A stretch of 64,000 nucleotides of DNA from Kitasatospora sp. GAS204B (GTDB taxonomy: Bacteria; Actinomycetota; Actinomycetes; Streptomycetales; Streptomycetaceae). The stretch lies in assembly GCF_029892155.1 (NCBI RefSeq), contig NZ_JARZAG010000006.1, forward strand, positions 62,001 to 126,000, given 5' to 3'. Under the pieces are notes generated by a model. It saw only the letters and a program-made list of their open reading frames with translations, was not told the DNA's origin and did no database searches. Positions 26,068 to 36,901 of this stretch are shown here, in pieces. The position numbers were made by a program, and so were the translations under genes. Position 1 is the stretch's first letter; every line of letters starts with the position of its first letter.

Positions 26068-27420
26068 TCAGGCGCCGACGAGCAGGTCGGCGACCTGGGC
26101 GCACTCGCGAGGGTGGGACCGGAAGTACCGGCCGAGATGGTGGGTGGCGTCGGGGAACACCAGATGCGTGAAGTCGGCCCGCCTGGCGAGTGCTTGGACG
26201 AGGGCCTGGTTCACGGCGGGCGGTATCACGTGGTCCTCGGCGGGCACCGCCAGCACCGCCCGACCGGTGAAGGCGGCGTAGATCTCCAGGGCGGCCGAGT
26301 CGCGCCAGGCGTCAGGGGTGCGGATGACCTCGGTGAAGCCCGCGTCGAAGGCCAGGTCCCAGGCCCGGCGCGGGTAGACGGCCGGGGCCAGCAGGCCGAG
26401 CGCCGCCACCCGGCTGCCGTAGTGCCCGAGCAGGTCGGCGACGGTCTGGCCGCTCATGCTCGCGCCGACCAGCAGCAGTTGATCGGTCTCGGGGGCGAGC
26501 TCGTCGATCACCGACCGGGCTTGCCGCAACCGCCGCGCCAGGCTCAGCTTCTGCAGCCGGCCGCTGCTGGCACCGTGCCCCGAGAAGTCCAACGTGACCA
26601 CGCGGCAGCCGCGTTCGGCCAGCAGTCGCGCCAGGTCGCCGTGCACGGACCGGTCGGCCGTGCCCGCGCCGTGCAGCAGCACCGCGGTGCGGCCCGCCGC
26701 TTCGCCGACCGGTAGCAGCACGCCGCAGGCGATCTTCTCCCCGTCGACCGCCAGGGTCTGCTGCACCGCCTCGACCTGACGCCTCGACGCCGGAACCGCC
26801 AGGTCGGTCGACTGCGGTTCGTGGGCGCCGAGCCGTGCCAGCAGGTGTTCCCTGGCCGCCGGCCACTCGCCGGCGAGCATCGCGAAGTACTGGCTGTCGC
26901 GGAACGTCCCGTCCTGGCGACGCTTCTCGCGTCGGTGGACGCCCTCGTACCGTGCGCCGAGGCGGCGTATCGCCTGCTGCGAACGCTCGTTGAGGCCGTC
27001 GGTCTTCAACCTCACCCGGCCCATGCCCAGTTCCTCGAAGGCGTGGGCGAGCAGCAGTAGTTTGGCCTCGGTGTTGACCGCAGTGCGCCAACTGGCCCTG
27101 CCGTACCAGGTCCAGCCGATCTCCAGCCACTCGTCGAGGGCGTGGATCTGGTTGTAGGTGGTCCAGCCGACGGCCCGGCCGTCGTGCAGCGTGACGACGG
27201 CGAAGGCGACGGACTCGCCGCGTTCGCTCGCGGCGATCCGTCCGTCGAGCGCGACGGCGAGTTCGGCCTCGCTGCGCGGCGTCGGGGCGGGCAGCCAGCG
27301 CCAGACCTCGTCATCGTGGCCGCCGGCCTCGAAGAGATCCGACAGGTGCCCGGAGGAGAGGGGTTCCAACCGGATGTGACGTCCGGTCAGAGTGATGGGC
27401 ACGGGGGTCTTGGCGATCAT
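26068..27420 (-). CDS. GNAT acetyltransferase fused to alpha/beta hydrolase
   Basis: 450 residues. Residues 1-190 are a RimJ/RimL-type GNAT domain (RHIRLEPL, WTTYNQIHALDEWLEIGWTW, VRLKTDGLNERSQQAIRRLGA). Residues 210-450 are an alpha/beta hydrolase (AVLLHGAGTADRS oxyanion region, nucleophile elbow GASMSG, VPAEDHVIP acid and DATHHLG histidine). The GASMSG elbow has Ser in the usual G-x-S-x-G position. The fusion suggests linked N-acyl transfer and hydrolysis, but substrates are unknown. The ATG at 27420 has no clear ribosome site; the upstream open frame is a shadow of the Rpf gene. Confidence 0.8.
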   Translation of the reverse strand: MIAKTPVPITLTGRHIRLEPLSSGHLSDLFEAGGHDDEVWRWLPAPTPRSEAELAVALDGRIAASERGESVAFAVVTLHDGRAVGWTTYNQIHALDEWLEIGWTWYGRASWRTAVNTEAKLLLLAHAFEELGMGRVRLKTDGLNERSQQAIRRLGARYEGVHRREKRRQDGTFRDSQYFAMLAGEWPAAREHLLARLGAHEPQSTDLAVPASRRQVEAVQQTLAVDGEKIACGVLLPVGEAAGRTAVLLHGAGTADRSVHGDLARLLAERGCRVVTLDFSGHGASSGRLQKLSLARRLRQARSVIDELAPETDQLLLVGASMSGQTVADLLGHYGSRVAALGLLAPAVYPRRAWDLAFDAGFTEVIRTPDAWRDSAALEIYAAFTGRAVLAVPAEDHVIPPAVNQALVQALARRADFTHLVFPDATHHLGRYFRSHPRECAQVADLLVGA

Positions 27421-27572
27421 GGGCTGGACGGTAGCGGGACCGGGTGACGGACGCAATGGCCGCCCGATGCTGCGGGATGGCCGGTGAGTGGCCGTTGGAC
27501 GGCGCGGCCGGCCGCCTGGTGAGCGGGCCGGCCGGCACGTCGGCCGCGAAGCGCGTGGTGCACCGCGCCGCG

Positions 27573-29734
<2,162 letters not shown>

Positions 29735-29757
29735 GGTCGGCGGAGCCACCGCCGACC
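29735..29757. terminator. Convergent terminator
   Basis: A 9-bp perfect stem (GGTCGGCGG with CCGCCGACC) and a 5-nt loop in the 29-nt gap between the convergent AI-2E-family and DedA genes. Confidence 0.75.
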
Positions 29758-29763
29758 GGCGGC

Positions 29764-30474
29764 TCAGGGCCCGCCGGCACCGTCGTCGTCGCGGTCGCTG
29801 CCGTCGTCGCTGCCGTCGATGCCGTCGATGCCGTCGCCGTCGTCGGGCCCCGGCCCGGGCCCCGACTCGCGGTTCTCCGCGCGCCGGCGGCGCAGCCGCC
29901 ATCCGATCAGGGCGATGACGACCACCGCGGCCAGCACCAGGGCCAGCGCCCGGCCGACCTGCGCTTCGACCCGGGAGTAGGCGGCGCCGGCGAAGTACCC
30001 GAGGAGGGTGAAGCCGACGCCCCAGACCAGGCCGCCGAGCGCGTTGTAGAGCAGGAAGCGGCGGTACGGCATCCGCGAGATGCCGGCCAGCGCGGGCATC
30101 ATCGCGCGGAAGAACGCGATGAAGCGGCCGAAGAAGACGGCGGCCGGTCCACGCCGCCGGATCAGGTCCTGCGCCTTGCCGATCCGGTCGGCATGGCGGT
30201 GCAGCGGTCGCACCAGGAGGATCGTCGGGCCGAACCGGTGGCCGATCGCGTAGCCGACGGTGTCGCCGAGGATGGCCGCGGCCACCACGGCGAGGGTCAG
30301 CCAGCCGATCGAGACCTTGCCCTGGTGGGCGAGCACGCCGCCGATCACCGCCGCGCTCTCGCCAGGCAGCACGAAGCCGACGAACAGCGCGTCCTCGGCG
30401 AAGACCAGGCCGGCGACGACCGCGTAGATGACCGGTCCGGACAGGCGGCCGAGCCAGTCGGTGATCGAGTGCAT
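29764..30474 (-). CDS. DedA family membrane protein
   Basis: 236 residues of the DedA/SNARE-associated family: an N-terminal amphipathic part, re-entrant FVLPGESAAVIGG, GRFIAFFRAMMPALAG, and three to four further helices. Family members help recycle undecaprenyl phosphate or other lipids across the membrane. The C-terminal 40 residues are an acidic low-complexity tail of D/G/S repeats. ATG start; a 266-nt gap separates it from the divergent carbonic anhydrase gene. Confidence 0.9.
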   Translation of the reverse strand: MHSITDWLGRLSGPVIYAVVAGLVFAEDALFVGFVLPGESAAVIGGVLAHQGKVSIGWLTLAVVAAAILGDTVGYAIGHRFGPTILLVRPLHRHADRIGKAQDLIRRRGPAAVFFGRFIAFFRAMMPALAGISRMPYRRFLLYNALGGLVWGVGFTLLGYFAGAAYSRVEAQVGRALALVLAAVVVIALIGWRLRRRRAENRESGPGPGPDDGDGIDGIDGSDDGSDRDDDGAGGP

Positions 30475-30740
30475 CAGCGCGCTCCATCTCTGCTTCGCGA
30501 TCTCCGCCGCACGGTCCTGACCGGGGCCGCGCCGCCCGTGAGTGCGTCAGAGCATCATCGCACCGGCGACTGCGCGCGGTTGCCGCTCGACACCCGGAGG
30601 AACGCGGTGAACGGGCCGGTCACCGCGTGGGTCGGCGAAGTGACCCGGGGCCCGAAGCCGCGCGGCCTACCGGTCGGTAGGGTGAGGCCCGCCGGCCCCG
30701 AGTCGCCGGTCCACGAGAGCGAAGAGGGAGCAGTGAGCCC

Positions 30741-31277
30741 ATGGCTGAGGCGCTGATCATCGGCGTGGCAGGACGCGAGCCGGAGGTGGACCCGGCGGCC
30801 TTCGTCGCGCCGACGGCCGTGGTGGTCGGCTCGGTGCGGCTGGGGCCGCGGTCGAGCGTCTGGTACCAGGCCGTACTGCGCGGTGACGCCGAGTCGATCG
30901 CCGTCGGCGCGGACTCCAACATCCAGGACAACTGCACGCTGCACGCCGACCCGGGGTTCCCGCTCACGGTCGGCGAGCGGGTCACGGTGGGGCACAACGC
31001 CGTCCTGCACGGCTGTACGGTCGAGGACGACGTGCTGGTCGGCATGGGGGCGCGGGTGCTCAACGGCGCCCGGATCGGCGCGGGTTCGCTGGTCGCGGCC
31101 GGTGCCGTGGTGACCCAGGGCACCGAGGTGCCGCCCGGCTCGCTGGTGGCCGGCGTGCCCGCCAAGGTCCGGCGCCCGCTCACCGCGGAGGAGACGGCCG
31201 GCATCAAGGCGAACGCGGCGGGCTACCTGCTGCTCGCCGAGGCGCACGCCGCGATCCCGGACGGGCGGCAGAGCTGA
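30741..31277 (+). CDS. Gamma-class carbonic anhydrase-like protein
   Basis: 178 residues of left-handed beta-helix (LbH) hexapeptide repeats with SVWYQAVLRGD, NIQDNCTLHAD and VGHNAVLHGCTV. The histidines in the last two are those that bind the metal in gamma carbonic anhydrases. It may hydrate CO2 or only bind a metal. GAGGGAGCAG precedes the ATG. Its stop shares one base with the start of the SRPBCC gene (TGATG), so the two are coupled. Confidence 0.92.
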   Translation: MAEALIIGVAGREPEVDPAAFVAPTAVVVGSVRLGPRSSVWYQAVLRGDAESIAVGADSNIQDNCTLHADPGFPLTVGERVTVGHNAVLHGCTVEDDVLVGMGARVLNGARIGAGSLVAAGAVVTQGTEVPPGSLVAGVPAKVRRPLTAEETAGIKANAAGYLLLAEAHAAIPDGRQS

Positions 31278-31762
31278 TGGAGCGTCAGCCGGATCTGTCG
31301 GAGAGCATCCTGGTGGACGCCGCCCCGGCGACGGTGTACGGGCTGGTGGCCGACCTGCGGCAGATGGGCCGCTGGAGTCCGGAGTGCCGCCGCGTCTGGT
31401 CGGCGGGGCCGGCGGTCCGTGCGGGCTCGCGGTTCGTCGGCTTCAACCGGCGCGGACCGTTCGTCTGGTGCACCACGGGCCGGGTGATCGCGGCGCGGGA
31501 GGCCGCCGAATTCGCCTTCGACGTGGGTGTGTTCGGCCTGCCGATAGCGCGCTGGCGCTACCGGTTCGAGCCGGCGGGCACCGGAACCCGGGTCACCGAG
31601 TCCTGGGAGGACCTGCGTACCGGGCGAGCCGGGGGCCTGGCCCGACTGCTGGGCGTGCTCTTCGCCGGCACCGGTGCCGAGCGCCGGATCGAGGTCAACC
31701 GCGCCGGGATGCGCACCACGTTGGCCCGCCTCGCGCAGGCGGCGGCGGGCGCCGCCGGCTGA
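31277..31762 (+). CDS. SRPBCC family protein
   Basis: 161 residues of the START/SRPBCC lipid-binding fold, in the polyketide cyclase/dehydrase-like subgroup: SESILVDAAPATVYGLVADLRQMGRWSPE, GSRFVGFNRRGPFVW, VTESWEDL. These proteins bind hydrophobic ligands. It is co-translated with the carbonic anhydrase-like gene. Ligand unknown. Confidence 0.88.
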   Translation: MERQPDLSESILVDAAPATVYGLVADLRQMGRWSPECRRVWSAGPAVRAGSRFVGFNRRGPFVWCTTGRVIAAREAAEFAFDVGVFGLPIARWRYRFEPAGTGTRVTESWEDLRTGRAGGLARLLGVLFAGTGAERRIEVNRAGMRTTLARLAQAAAGAAG

Positions 31763-31920
31763 CCCGAACGGCACGTCGGACGTCCGCCGCAAACCCCGGC
31801 GGTCGGCGATCCACCCGATCGGATGGGGTGTGCCGGATTCGTGGTCGCGCCCGGCCCGCGCGTCGCCAAGCTGGAGGCAGGGTCGGCACGTCAGGGGCCG
31901 CCCTGGTGCCGAGGGCGGGA

Positions 31921-33066
31921 GTGTCTGCTGTGGAGTTCGCCACATCGTCGCTGGACGAGCTGCGAATCGAGGGGGATCCGCCGGCCGACCGGGTGGTCGC
32001 CGAGCTGCTGGACTCGGGCGAGATCGCCCATGCCAACCAGGTGCTGCACGGACTGCGGCAGAACGACCAGCTGGTGCCGCAGGACCTGCCGGCCGTGCTG
32101 CGCGAGCACCTCGCGGGGACCCGGACGGTGCCCGACTGGGTGGACGCGGAGCGCATCGCGCGGGTGCACGCTTTCTTCCGGCACGACGGGGTGCACGTCG
32201 TCTCCGCCCTCTCGCTCGGCGCCCTGGTCTGCAGCTACGCGGCGCCGTTGGGCGCCAAGCAGCTGTCCGCGACCCACCGCCTCGACCACCCGCACCGGCG
32301 GCTGTCCGAGACCACGCAGTTCATGCTGCACCTGATGGCCGACGATCCGCTGGGGCCGCACGGCGAGCTGATCCCCACCATCCAGAAGGTGCGCCTGATC
32401 CACGCGGCGGTACGGCAGTTGTTGATCCGTGGCCGCCACTGGGACGTCGCCGGGCACGGCGTCCCGATCTGCCAGGAGGACCTGCTCGGCGCCACCTTGA
32501 GCTTCTCGGTCGACACCCTGGACGGGATGGACCGGATCGGCGTCCACTGCACCGAGCAGGCGGCCGAGGACTACTACTACGTCTGGCGGGTGGTCGCCGT
32601 GCTGCTCGGGCTGCGGCCCGAGGTCATGCCGCCGACCCTGGCGGAGGGGCGCCGGGTGCGGGCCGAGCTGGCCGCGCGCCACCTCGGACCGTCCCCGGAG
32701 GGCATCCAACTCACCCAGGGCCTGCTGGACTTCTACCGCCACCTCGCGCCGCCGGGGACGCGAGGGGCGATCCCGGCCGTGCTGCGCCAGATGGTCGGCC
32801 CGCAGATCGCGGACTGGATGCAGGTGCCGCACAGCCACTGGGAGAAGGCGGTGGCGGAGTTCGCCCACGTCGAGCAGCACGTGCACCAGGCGGAGGAGCA
32901 CCACGTGCTGGCGCGCCGGGTGCTCGACCAGGTCGGCCGCGTGCTGCTCAAGGGTGAGGTCCGGCGCGTGACGCACGGGCAGAGCACCGAGTTCGACATC
33001 CCGGCGAGCCTTGCCACCCTCGCCGCCCCGCAGGTTCCGACGGCCCGCGGCAGCGGAGCCGGGTAG
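31921..33066 (+). CDS. Oxygenase MpaB family (DUF2236)
   Basis: 381 residues matching the MpaB/latex-clearing-protein (Lcp) domain: IARVHAFFRHDGVHVV, LDHPHRRLSETTQFMLHLM, KVRLIHAAVRQLLIRGRHW, GVPICQEDLLGATLSF and EDYYYVWRVV. The family contains b-type haem and cleaves polyisoprenoid or fatty substrates oxidatively. The conserved HxxVR and the Arg/Lys/Thr around LDHPHRR fit haem binding. The GTG at 31921 has GAGGGCGGGA just before it; a GTG at 31930 is a weaker alternative. A stable hairpin spans its stop codon (33054-33089). Confidence 0.85.
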   Translation: MSAVEFATSSLDELRIEGDPPADRVVAELLDSGEIAHANQVLHGLRQNDQLVPQDLPAVLREHLAGTRTVPDWVDAERIARVHAFFRHDGVHVVSALSLGALVCSYAAPLGAKQLSATHRLDHPHRRLSETTQFMLHLMADDPLGPHGELIPTIQKVRLIHAAVRQLLIRGRHWDVAGHGVPICQEDLLGATLSFSVDTLDGMDRIGVHCTEQAAEDYYYVWRVVAVLLGLRPEVMPPTLAEGRRVRAELAARHLGPSPEGIQLTQGLLDFYRHLAPPGTRGAIPAVLRQMVGPQIADWMQVPHSHWEKAVAEFAHVEQHVHQAEEHHVLARRVLDQVGRVLLKGEVRRVTHGQSTEFDIPASLATLAAPQVPTARGSGAG

Positions 33067-33089
33067 CCGGGCCGTGCTGCCCGGCTCCG
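33054..33089. terminator. Convergent terminator MpaB / IstA-like
   Basis: A 10-bp stem (CGGAGCCGGG with CCCGGCTCCG) spanning the MpaB-family stop codon, ahead of the end of the minus-strand IstA-like gene. Confidence 0.65.
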
Positions 33090-33105
33090 CCATCGCGGCC
33101 CTGCC

Positions 33106-34485
33106 TCAGCGCTCCCGCTGGGGCGGCACCCGCCCGGTCGTGCTGCCCGGCGCCGCCCGCTGCCGGCAGACGGTCGGGTGGTCGGGCGGTGGGTGGTCGG
33201 ACGGCGGGTCGGGCGAAGCACTGTCAGCCGGCCTGCCGTCGGACGACGGGTGCTCGGCCGACCCGCGCAGCGCGTCGGCCTCGGCCAGCGCCTGCTCGGA
33301 GAGCGGACGCGGCGTCAGCTGTCGGCAGGCCGGGACGTCGGGCTGCACGGGCGTCGGGTGCCGCTCCAGCACGACGACGACGCCGCTGCGCTCGACGACC
33401 ACCGATCCGGCCCCGGCGGGAGCGAGCGCGTAGCGGGCGATGACGGCGCCGGCGGTGGCGGCGATGGACAGGTAGGGCTCGTCGAGGCGCCGCCGAACCT
33501 CCACCACGGCGCCGACCAGGTGCTCCGGCACGGCGTAGAAGTTGCCTTCGAACGGAACCAGGCCCTGGGCGTCGACGGTGCGGCGGGCGTGGATCCAGAT
33601 CGGGAACGGTGCGGGAGGCAGGGCACGAAGGCCTTGGGTGGCCGCGCGCGGGTCGTCCGCGGCAGGTGCGCCGTCGGCGGTCGAGCCGGGCGCCTCCAGC
33701 CGGCTCGCGAGCCGGTCCAGGCTGTCCTGTGCCGCCTGGACGGTGGAGTCGCGCCCGATCGCGTGCCACCAGTTCCGGGCGATCTCCTCCACCGTGTCGT
33801 ACGCCGGGCTCGGCCGGTCGTCCCGCGGGCGGTACTCGACGCGCACGCCGTAGTACCTGGCCACCTGCCGGAAGTCGGGCGTCAGCTGTCCGGTGCTGGG
33901 GCTGTGCACGGCCGGTGTCCGGTCGAACCGCCAGCACTCGGGGGTGCCGCCCAGCCGTCTGAGCACGTGCTCCATGGCCTCGACGAGCTGCGGCAACTCC
34001 TCGTCGGCCGCCAGCGCCCCACGCCAGCGGCCGGAGGGGGTGAGCAGGCCCAGCAGCAGGTGCACCTGATTTCCGCAGCCCCACCCGGCGGGCGGGGTGG
34101 GGAGCTCGAGCCAGTCGAAGCGGATGGCCTGCTCGCTCGATCGTGCGGCGGCCGGCCCGCTGCCGGTCGGGCCGGTCTCCTGGCATTCCCCGCAGACCGG
34201 CCGCGCCTGCTGCTTGCGCAGCGCGCGGGTGAAGGTCGAGTAGCCGCCGGTGTAGCCCAGTTCGACGATCTCCTCGAAGAGCGTGGTGGCCAGCAGGTGC
34301 GGATCGTCCACGAGCCGCTGGCGGCAGTACGGCAGGAAACGGAGAAAACCGTCCTGGGAATGACTTCGGAGGCCCGGGATCCGCTTTCCGCTGAGGTACG
34401 ATCCGACCGTTTTCCGGTCGCGCCCGAGCTGTCGGGAAATCCGGGCGACGGACCAGCCGTGACCGCTGAGTCGGAGCGCTTCCAT
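33106..34485 (-). CDS. Solitary IS21/IstA-like DDE transposase-related protein
   Basis: 459 residues. The N-terminal helix-turn-helix (WSVARISRQLGRDRKTVGSYL) is like IstA. An rve-type catalytic core follows with candidate residues Asp in IRFDWLEL, Asp in CWRFDRT and Glu in YDTVEEIARN, where canonical IstA has KGxVE. Then comes the C-terminal Mu-transposase beta-barrel part (FEGNFYAVPEHLVG), with a Pro/Ser/Asp-rich tail. No istB and no terminal inverted repeats are visible, so it is likely an immobile relic or a domesticated regulator. The ATG at 34485 has GGAGG 7 nt upstream; a TTG start at 34506 would add seven residues. Confidence 0.75.
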   Translation of the reverse strand: MEALRLSGHGWSVARISRQLGRDRKTVGSYLSGKRIPGLRSHSQDGFLRFLPYCRQRLVDDPHLLATTLFEEIVELGYTGGYSTFTRALRKQQARPVCGECQETGPTGSGPAAARSSEQAIRFDWLELPTPPAGWGCGNQVHLLLGLLTPSGRWRGALAADEELPQLVEAMEHVLRRLGGTPECWRFDRTPAVHSPSTGQLTPDFRQVARYYGVRVEYRPRDDRPSPAYDTVEEIARNWWHAIGRDSTVQAAQDSLDRLASRLEAPGSTADGAPAADDPRAATQGLRALPPAPFPIWIHARRTVDAQGLVPFEGNFYAVPEHLVGAVVEVRRRLDEPYLSIAATAGAVIARYALAPAGAGSVVVERSGVVVVLERHPTPVQPDVPACRQLTPRPLSEQALAEADALRGSAEHPSSDGRPADSASPDPPSDHPPPDHPTVCRQRAAPGSTTGRVPPQRER

Positions 34486-34835
34486 GTATTCCTCCCAGCT
34501 GAGCAAGAGATCCCCTGATCGTTCACATCGGTGTGCCGTCAATACGCTGAATATGCCGGAGGCAATCCGGAAATATAGCACGGCGGGGCGGACGGTCAAC
34601 CTGGAGAAACGTTTCGGCTGAATTATCTTGCTGCGGAGTTTCGGCGAGCGGCATCACTCGGGATTATGGGATGACCTTTGGCTTTCGGGCATCTCGGACA
34701 TGGTGAACGGTGGACCGGAAAGTACCACCCCACGCGCCACCCCGGGTTAATTTCGGAGAGTATCTCCGGTGGCGAATATGAAACGACGCCCGGGAGGGGT
34801 ACAAACCCGTTTGCCGCCCTCTCGTTTGATCAAGC
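34486..34835. other. 350-nt AT-richer non-coding stretch
   Basis: Base composition falls well below that of the surroundings, with runs such as GAAATATAGCACGG and GAATTATCTTGC. No gene, inverted terminal repeat or IstB remnant is visible. It probably holds the promoter of the IstA-like gene and may mark acquired DNA. Confidence 0.55.
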
Positions 34836-35093
34836 GTGAACTCACCATGCCTGCCCTACACCGCCCCGCACCCCGACCGGGACCCGGTCACCAGCGTCGG
34901 GACGTGGCTCTTCGTCCCCGACCGGCAGAACCCCGCGGGTGACGTGCGCACCGGCTACCTGTCGCGCAACGGCGAGCGGGTCGTCCTGCCGCACTCCTCG
35001 GGCCTGTTGGCCGCCTACCTGAGGAAGCTCCGTCAGCTGGAGAGCGATTTCGCCGCGCGGATCGGCTCCCTCGCGTTCCCGGTCGAGGCATGA
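34836..35093 (+). CDS. Small protein of unknown function
   Basis: An 85-residue frame with GTG start. It contains GTWLFVPDRQNPAGDVRTGYLSRNGERVVLPHSSGLLAAYLRKLRQLESDFAARIG. The final 30 residues form a probable amphipathic helix. I do not recognise a family. The absence of a strong ribosome site lowers certainty, but coding-like third-position GC bias and a plausible fold support it. It precedes the DUF2637-like gene by 88 nt. Confidence 0.5.
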   Translation: MNSPCLPYTAPHPDRDPVTSVGTWLFVPDRQNPAGDVRTGYLSRNGERVVLPHSSGLLAAYLRKLRQLESDFAARIGSLAFPVEA

Positions 35094-35181
35094 CGCCCTC
35101 GCCGGGGCCGGGGTTCCCGGCGGGCGCCGGGATGCCGGAGCGGAGCGAGCCGCGGCATGACGATCGAGTGGGGGATGTGCC

Positions 35182-35817
35182 ATGTACGACCAGCTGAGTG
35201 ACCTTCTCGCGGCGCGCGCGATGACCGGTTACGCCGATCCGGCGGACGAGTTGTGGGACCTCGCCTACGCAACCGCCCCGGTCTACGGCGAGCCCGATCG
35301 GCTGTCGGCCGACCGGCCCGCGCCGATGTCGGCCGAGCCTTCGGTCTCCCGGCACCGGCGCCGGACCCGGCCGCCCGCGCCGTCCTGGCCGGACGTGGTC
35401 GGCTCGGTGTTCGGCGCGCTGACGGCGGTGACGGTGACCGCGGTGTGCGTGCTCGGTTGGGCCCTCTCCTACGACCCCTTGCGGGAGTTGGCCCTCTCCC
35501 GGGTGCCGCGCGGACTGTCGCAGCTGTGGCCGGTGATCGTCTACGGGCCGTGGCTCGTGGGCTGCCTGTCCGTCCTGCGGGCCGCGCTGCACGGGCGCCA
35601 GCCGGTGCACTCCTGGGTGGTGGTCGTGCTGTTCTCCGGCCTCGCGACCGGACTGTGCATCGCCGACGTCTCGCGGACGGTGCCCGACCTGGTCGTCGCC
35701 GGACTGCCCCCGCTCACCGCCGTCATCTCGCTGCACCAGCTGGTCCGCCAGCTGATCACCACCCGGGGCGCGCGCCGCCCGCCGGGCAGCCCGGCCACCC
35801 ATCGGGCACCGCGCTGA
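35182..35817 (+). CDS. Membrane protein, DUF2637-like
   Basis: 211 residues with an Arg/Pro-rich soluble N-terminus (1-70) and four hydrophobic segments (about 75-97, 117-137, 142-162, 168-190). The spacing WALSYDPLRELAL and LWPVIVYGPWLVGC resembles DUF2637/SpdB-like proteins of streptomycete plasmids and integrative elements. In those the protein helps plasmid spread. Adjacency to the IstA-like gene fits a remnant of mobile DNA. GTGGGGGATG precedes the ATG. Confidence 0.7.
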   Translation: MYDQLSDLLAARAMTGYADPADELWDLAYATAPVYGEPDRLSADRPAPMSAEPSVSRHRRRTRPPAPSWPDVVGSVFGALTAVTVTAVCVLGWALSYDPLRELALSRVPRGLSQLWPVIVYGPWLVGCLSVLRAALHGRQPVHSWVVVVLFSGLATGLCIADVSRTVPDLVVAGLPPLTAVISLHQLVRQLITTRGARRPPGSPATHRAPR

Positions 35818-35860
35818 GGGCGGCACACGGCGCCCGATGGCTCGACCGCCGCGGAATGGC

Positions 35861-35875
35861 CTGACGGAGCGTCAG
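35861..35875. repeat. Small palindrome CTGACG-GAG-CGTCAG
   Basis: A perfect 6-bp stem with a 3-nt loop, between the DUF2637-like gene and the convergent phosphoribosyltransferase. Similar 15-mers occur at 21418, 36715 and 39398, suggesting a dispersed small repeat family. It may act as a terminator here. Confidence 0.5.
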
Positions 35876-35932
35876 AACCAGATCGGGGTGACCCCCGTCC
35901 CCGCACGGGTCGGCTGAGATCTCCCCGGCGCG

Positions 35933-36625
35933 TCACCCCGGGGCGCCCGTGTCGTCCCGGGCTGCCGCCAGGTCGAGCAGCCGGCGCACCTCGTGGTCGG
36001 TGGTCTGCTCGAAGTCGTTGTAGAACTGGCCGACGGCCTGGAACGAGGGCGGCGCGGTCAGGCAGACCAGGTCGTCGGCGAGCGGGCCCAGCAGCCGCAG
36101 CGCCTCGGGCGCGGTCACCGGGACGGCCAGCAGCAGCTCGCTCACCTCCCGGCGGCGCAGCACCGCCATCGCGGCCCGCACGGTCGCGCCGGTGGCGATC
36201 CCGTCGTCCACCAGCAGCACCGCCCGCCCGGTCACCTCCAGCGGGGGCAGCGGTCCGCGCAGCCGCTCGGTCCGCTCGGCGACCTCGGTGGCGGTCGCGT
36301 CGGTGAGCCGTTCCAGCCGGTGGGGGGTGATCCCGAGCGCGGCGATGATGTCGTGGTTGTACAGCCGGATGCCGCCCTCGCCGACCGCGCCCAGCGCCAG
36401 CTCCGGCTGGCCGGGTGCGCCGATCTTGCGGACCACCAGGATGTCCAGCGGCGCGCCGAGCGCCAGCGCCACCTGGTAGGCCACCGGGACGCCGCCCCGG
36501 GGCAGGCCCACCACGATCGGGGCGTCGGAGCCCCACTCCAGCACCCGTCGGCCGAGCTGCCGCCCCGCCTCGGCGCGGTCCCGGAAGGTCCGTCCGTGGT
36601 GCGTGTTGCCGTAGAACACCGTCAT
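35933..36625 (-). CDS. Phosphoribosyltransferase-domain protein
   Basis: 230 residues of the type I PRTase fold: FRDRAEAGRQLGRRVLEW, APIVVGLPRGGVPVAYQVALALG, and the PRPP loop AVLLVDDGIATGATVRAA. Proteins of this kind usually follow stress or universal-stress genes and have uncertain substrates. The ATG at 36625 starts just before the conserved VFYGNTHHGRTF. The upstream open frame lacks family sequence. Confidence 0.88.
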   Translation of the reverse strand: MTVFYGNTHHGRTFRDRAEAGRQLGRRVLEWGSDAPIVVGLPRGGVPVAYQVALALGAPLDILVVRKIGAPGQPELALGAVGEGGIRLYNHDIIAALGITPHRLERLTDATATEVAERTERLRGPLPPLEVTGRAVLLVDDGIATGATVRAAMAVLRRREVSELLLAVPVTAPEALRLLGPLADDLVCLTAPPSFQAVGQFYNDFEQTTDHEVRRLLDLAAARDDTGAPG

Positions 36626-36845
36626 CGCGATCACCGCCTGCCAGCCCCTCCAGCCTGCCACCATCCGGCGGCCGAGGACGAGCGCGGCGCCCGGGCGGTC
36701 GGTCCGGGAGACACCTGACGGCCTGTCAGATTGGCCTTGGGGGGTTTCTCCGGGCGCCGACCCCGACACGGTCACCGTCACGGTCACCGTTCGCGTCCTG
36801 ATCAGCCCGCTCGCTCCGCGCTGCGGCGAAGCACCACCACACCGC

Positions 36846-36880
36846 AGGACCCCGCCCGCCTGGTCGGCGAACGGGGTCCT
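36846..36880 (-). terminator. Terminator of ctaG-like gene
   Basis: A 9-bp stem (AGGACCCCG with CGGGGTCCT) and a 17-nt loop, about 20 nt past the end of the CtaG-like gene. Confidence 0.6.
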
Positions 36881-36901
36881 CGGTCAGCTGTCGCGCGGCG
36901 C

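Noticed and set aside
33106..34485. A complete IS21 insertion sequence
   Set aside because: There is no istB, no terminal inverted repeats and no target duplication visible around the frame.
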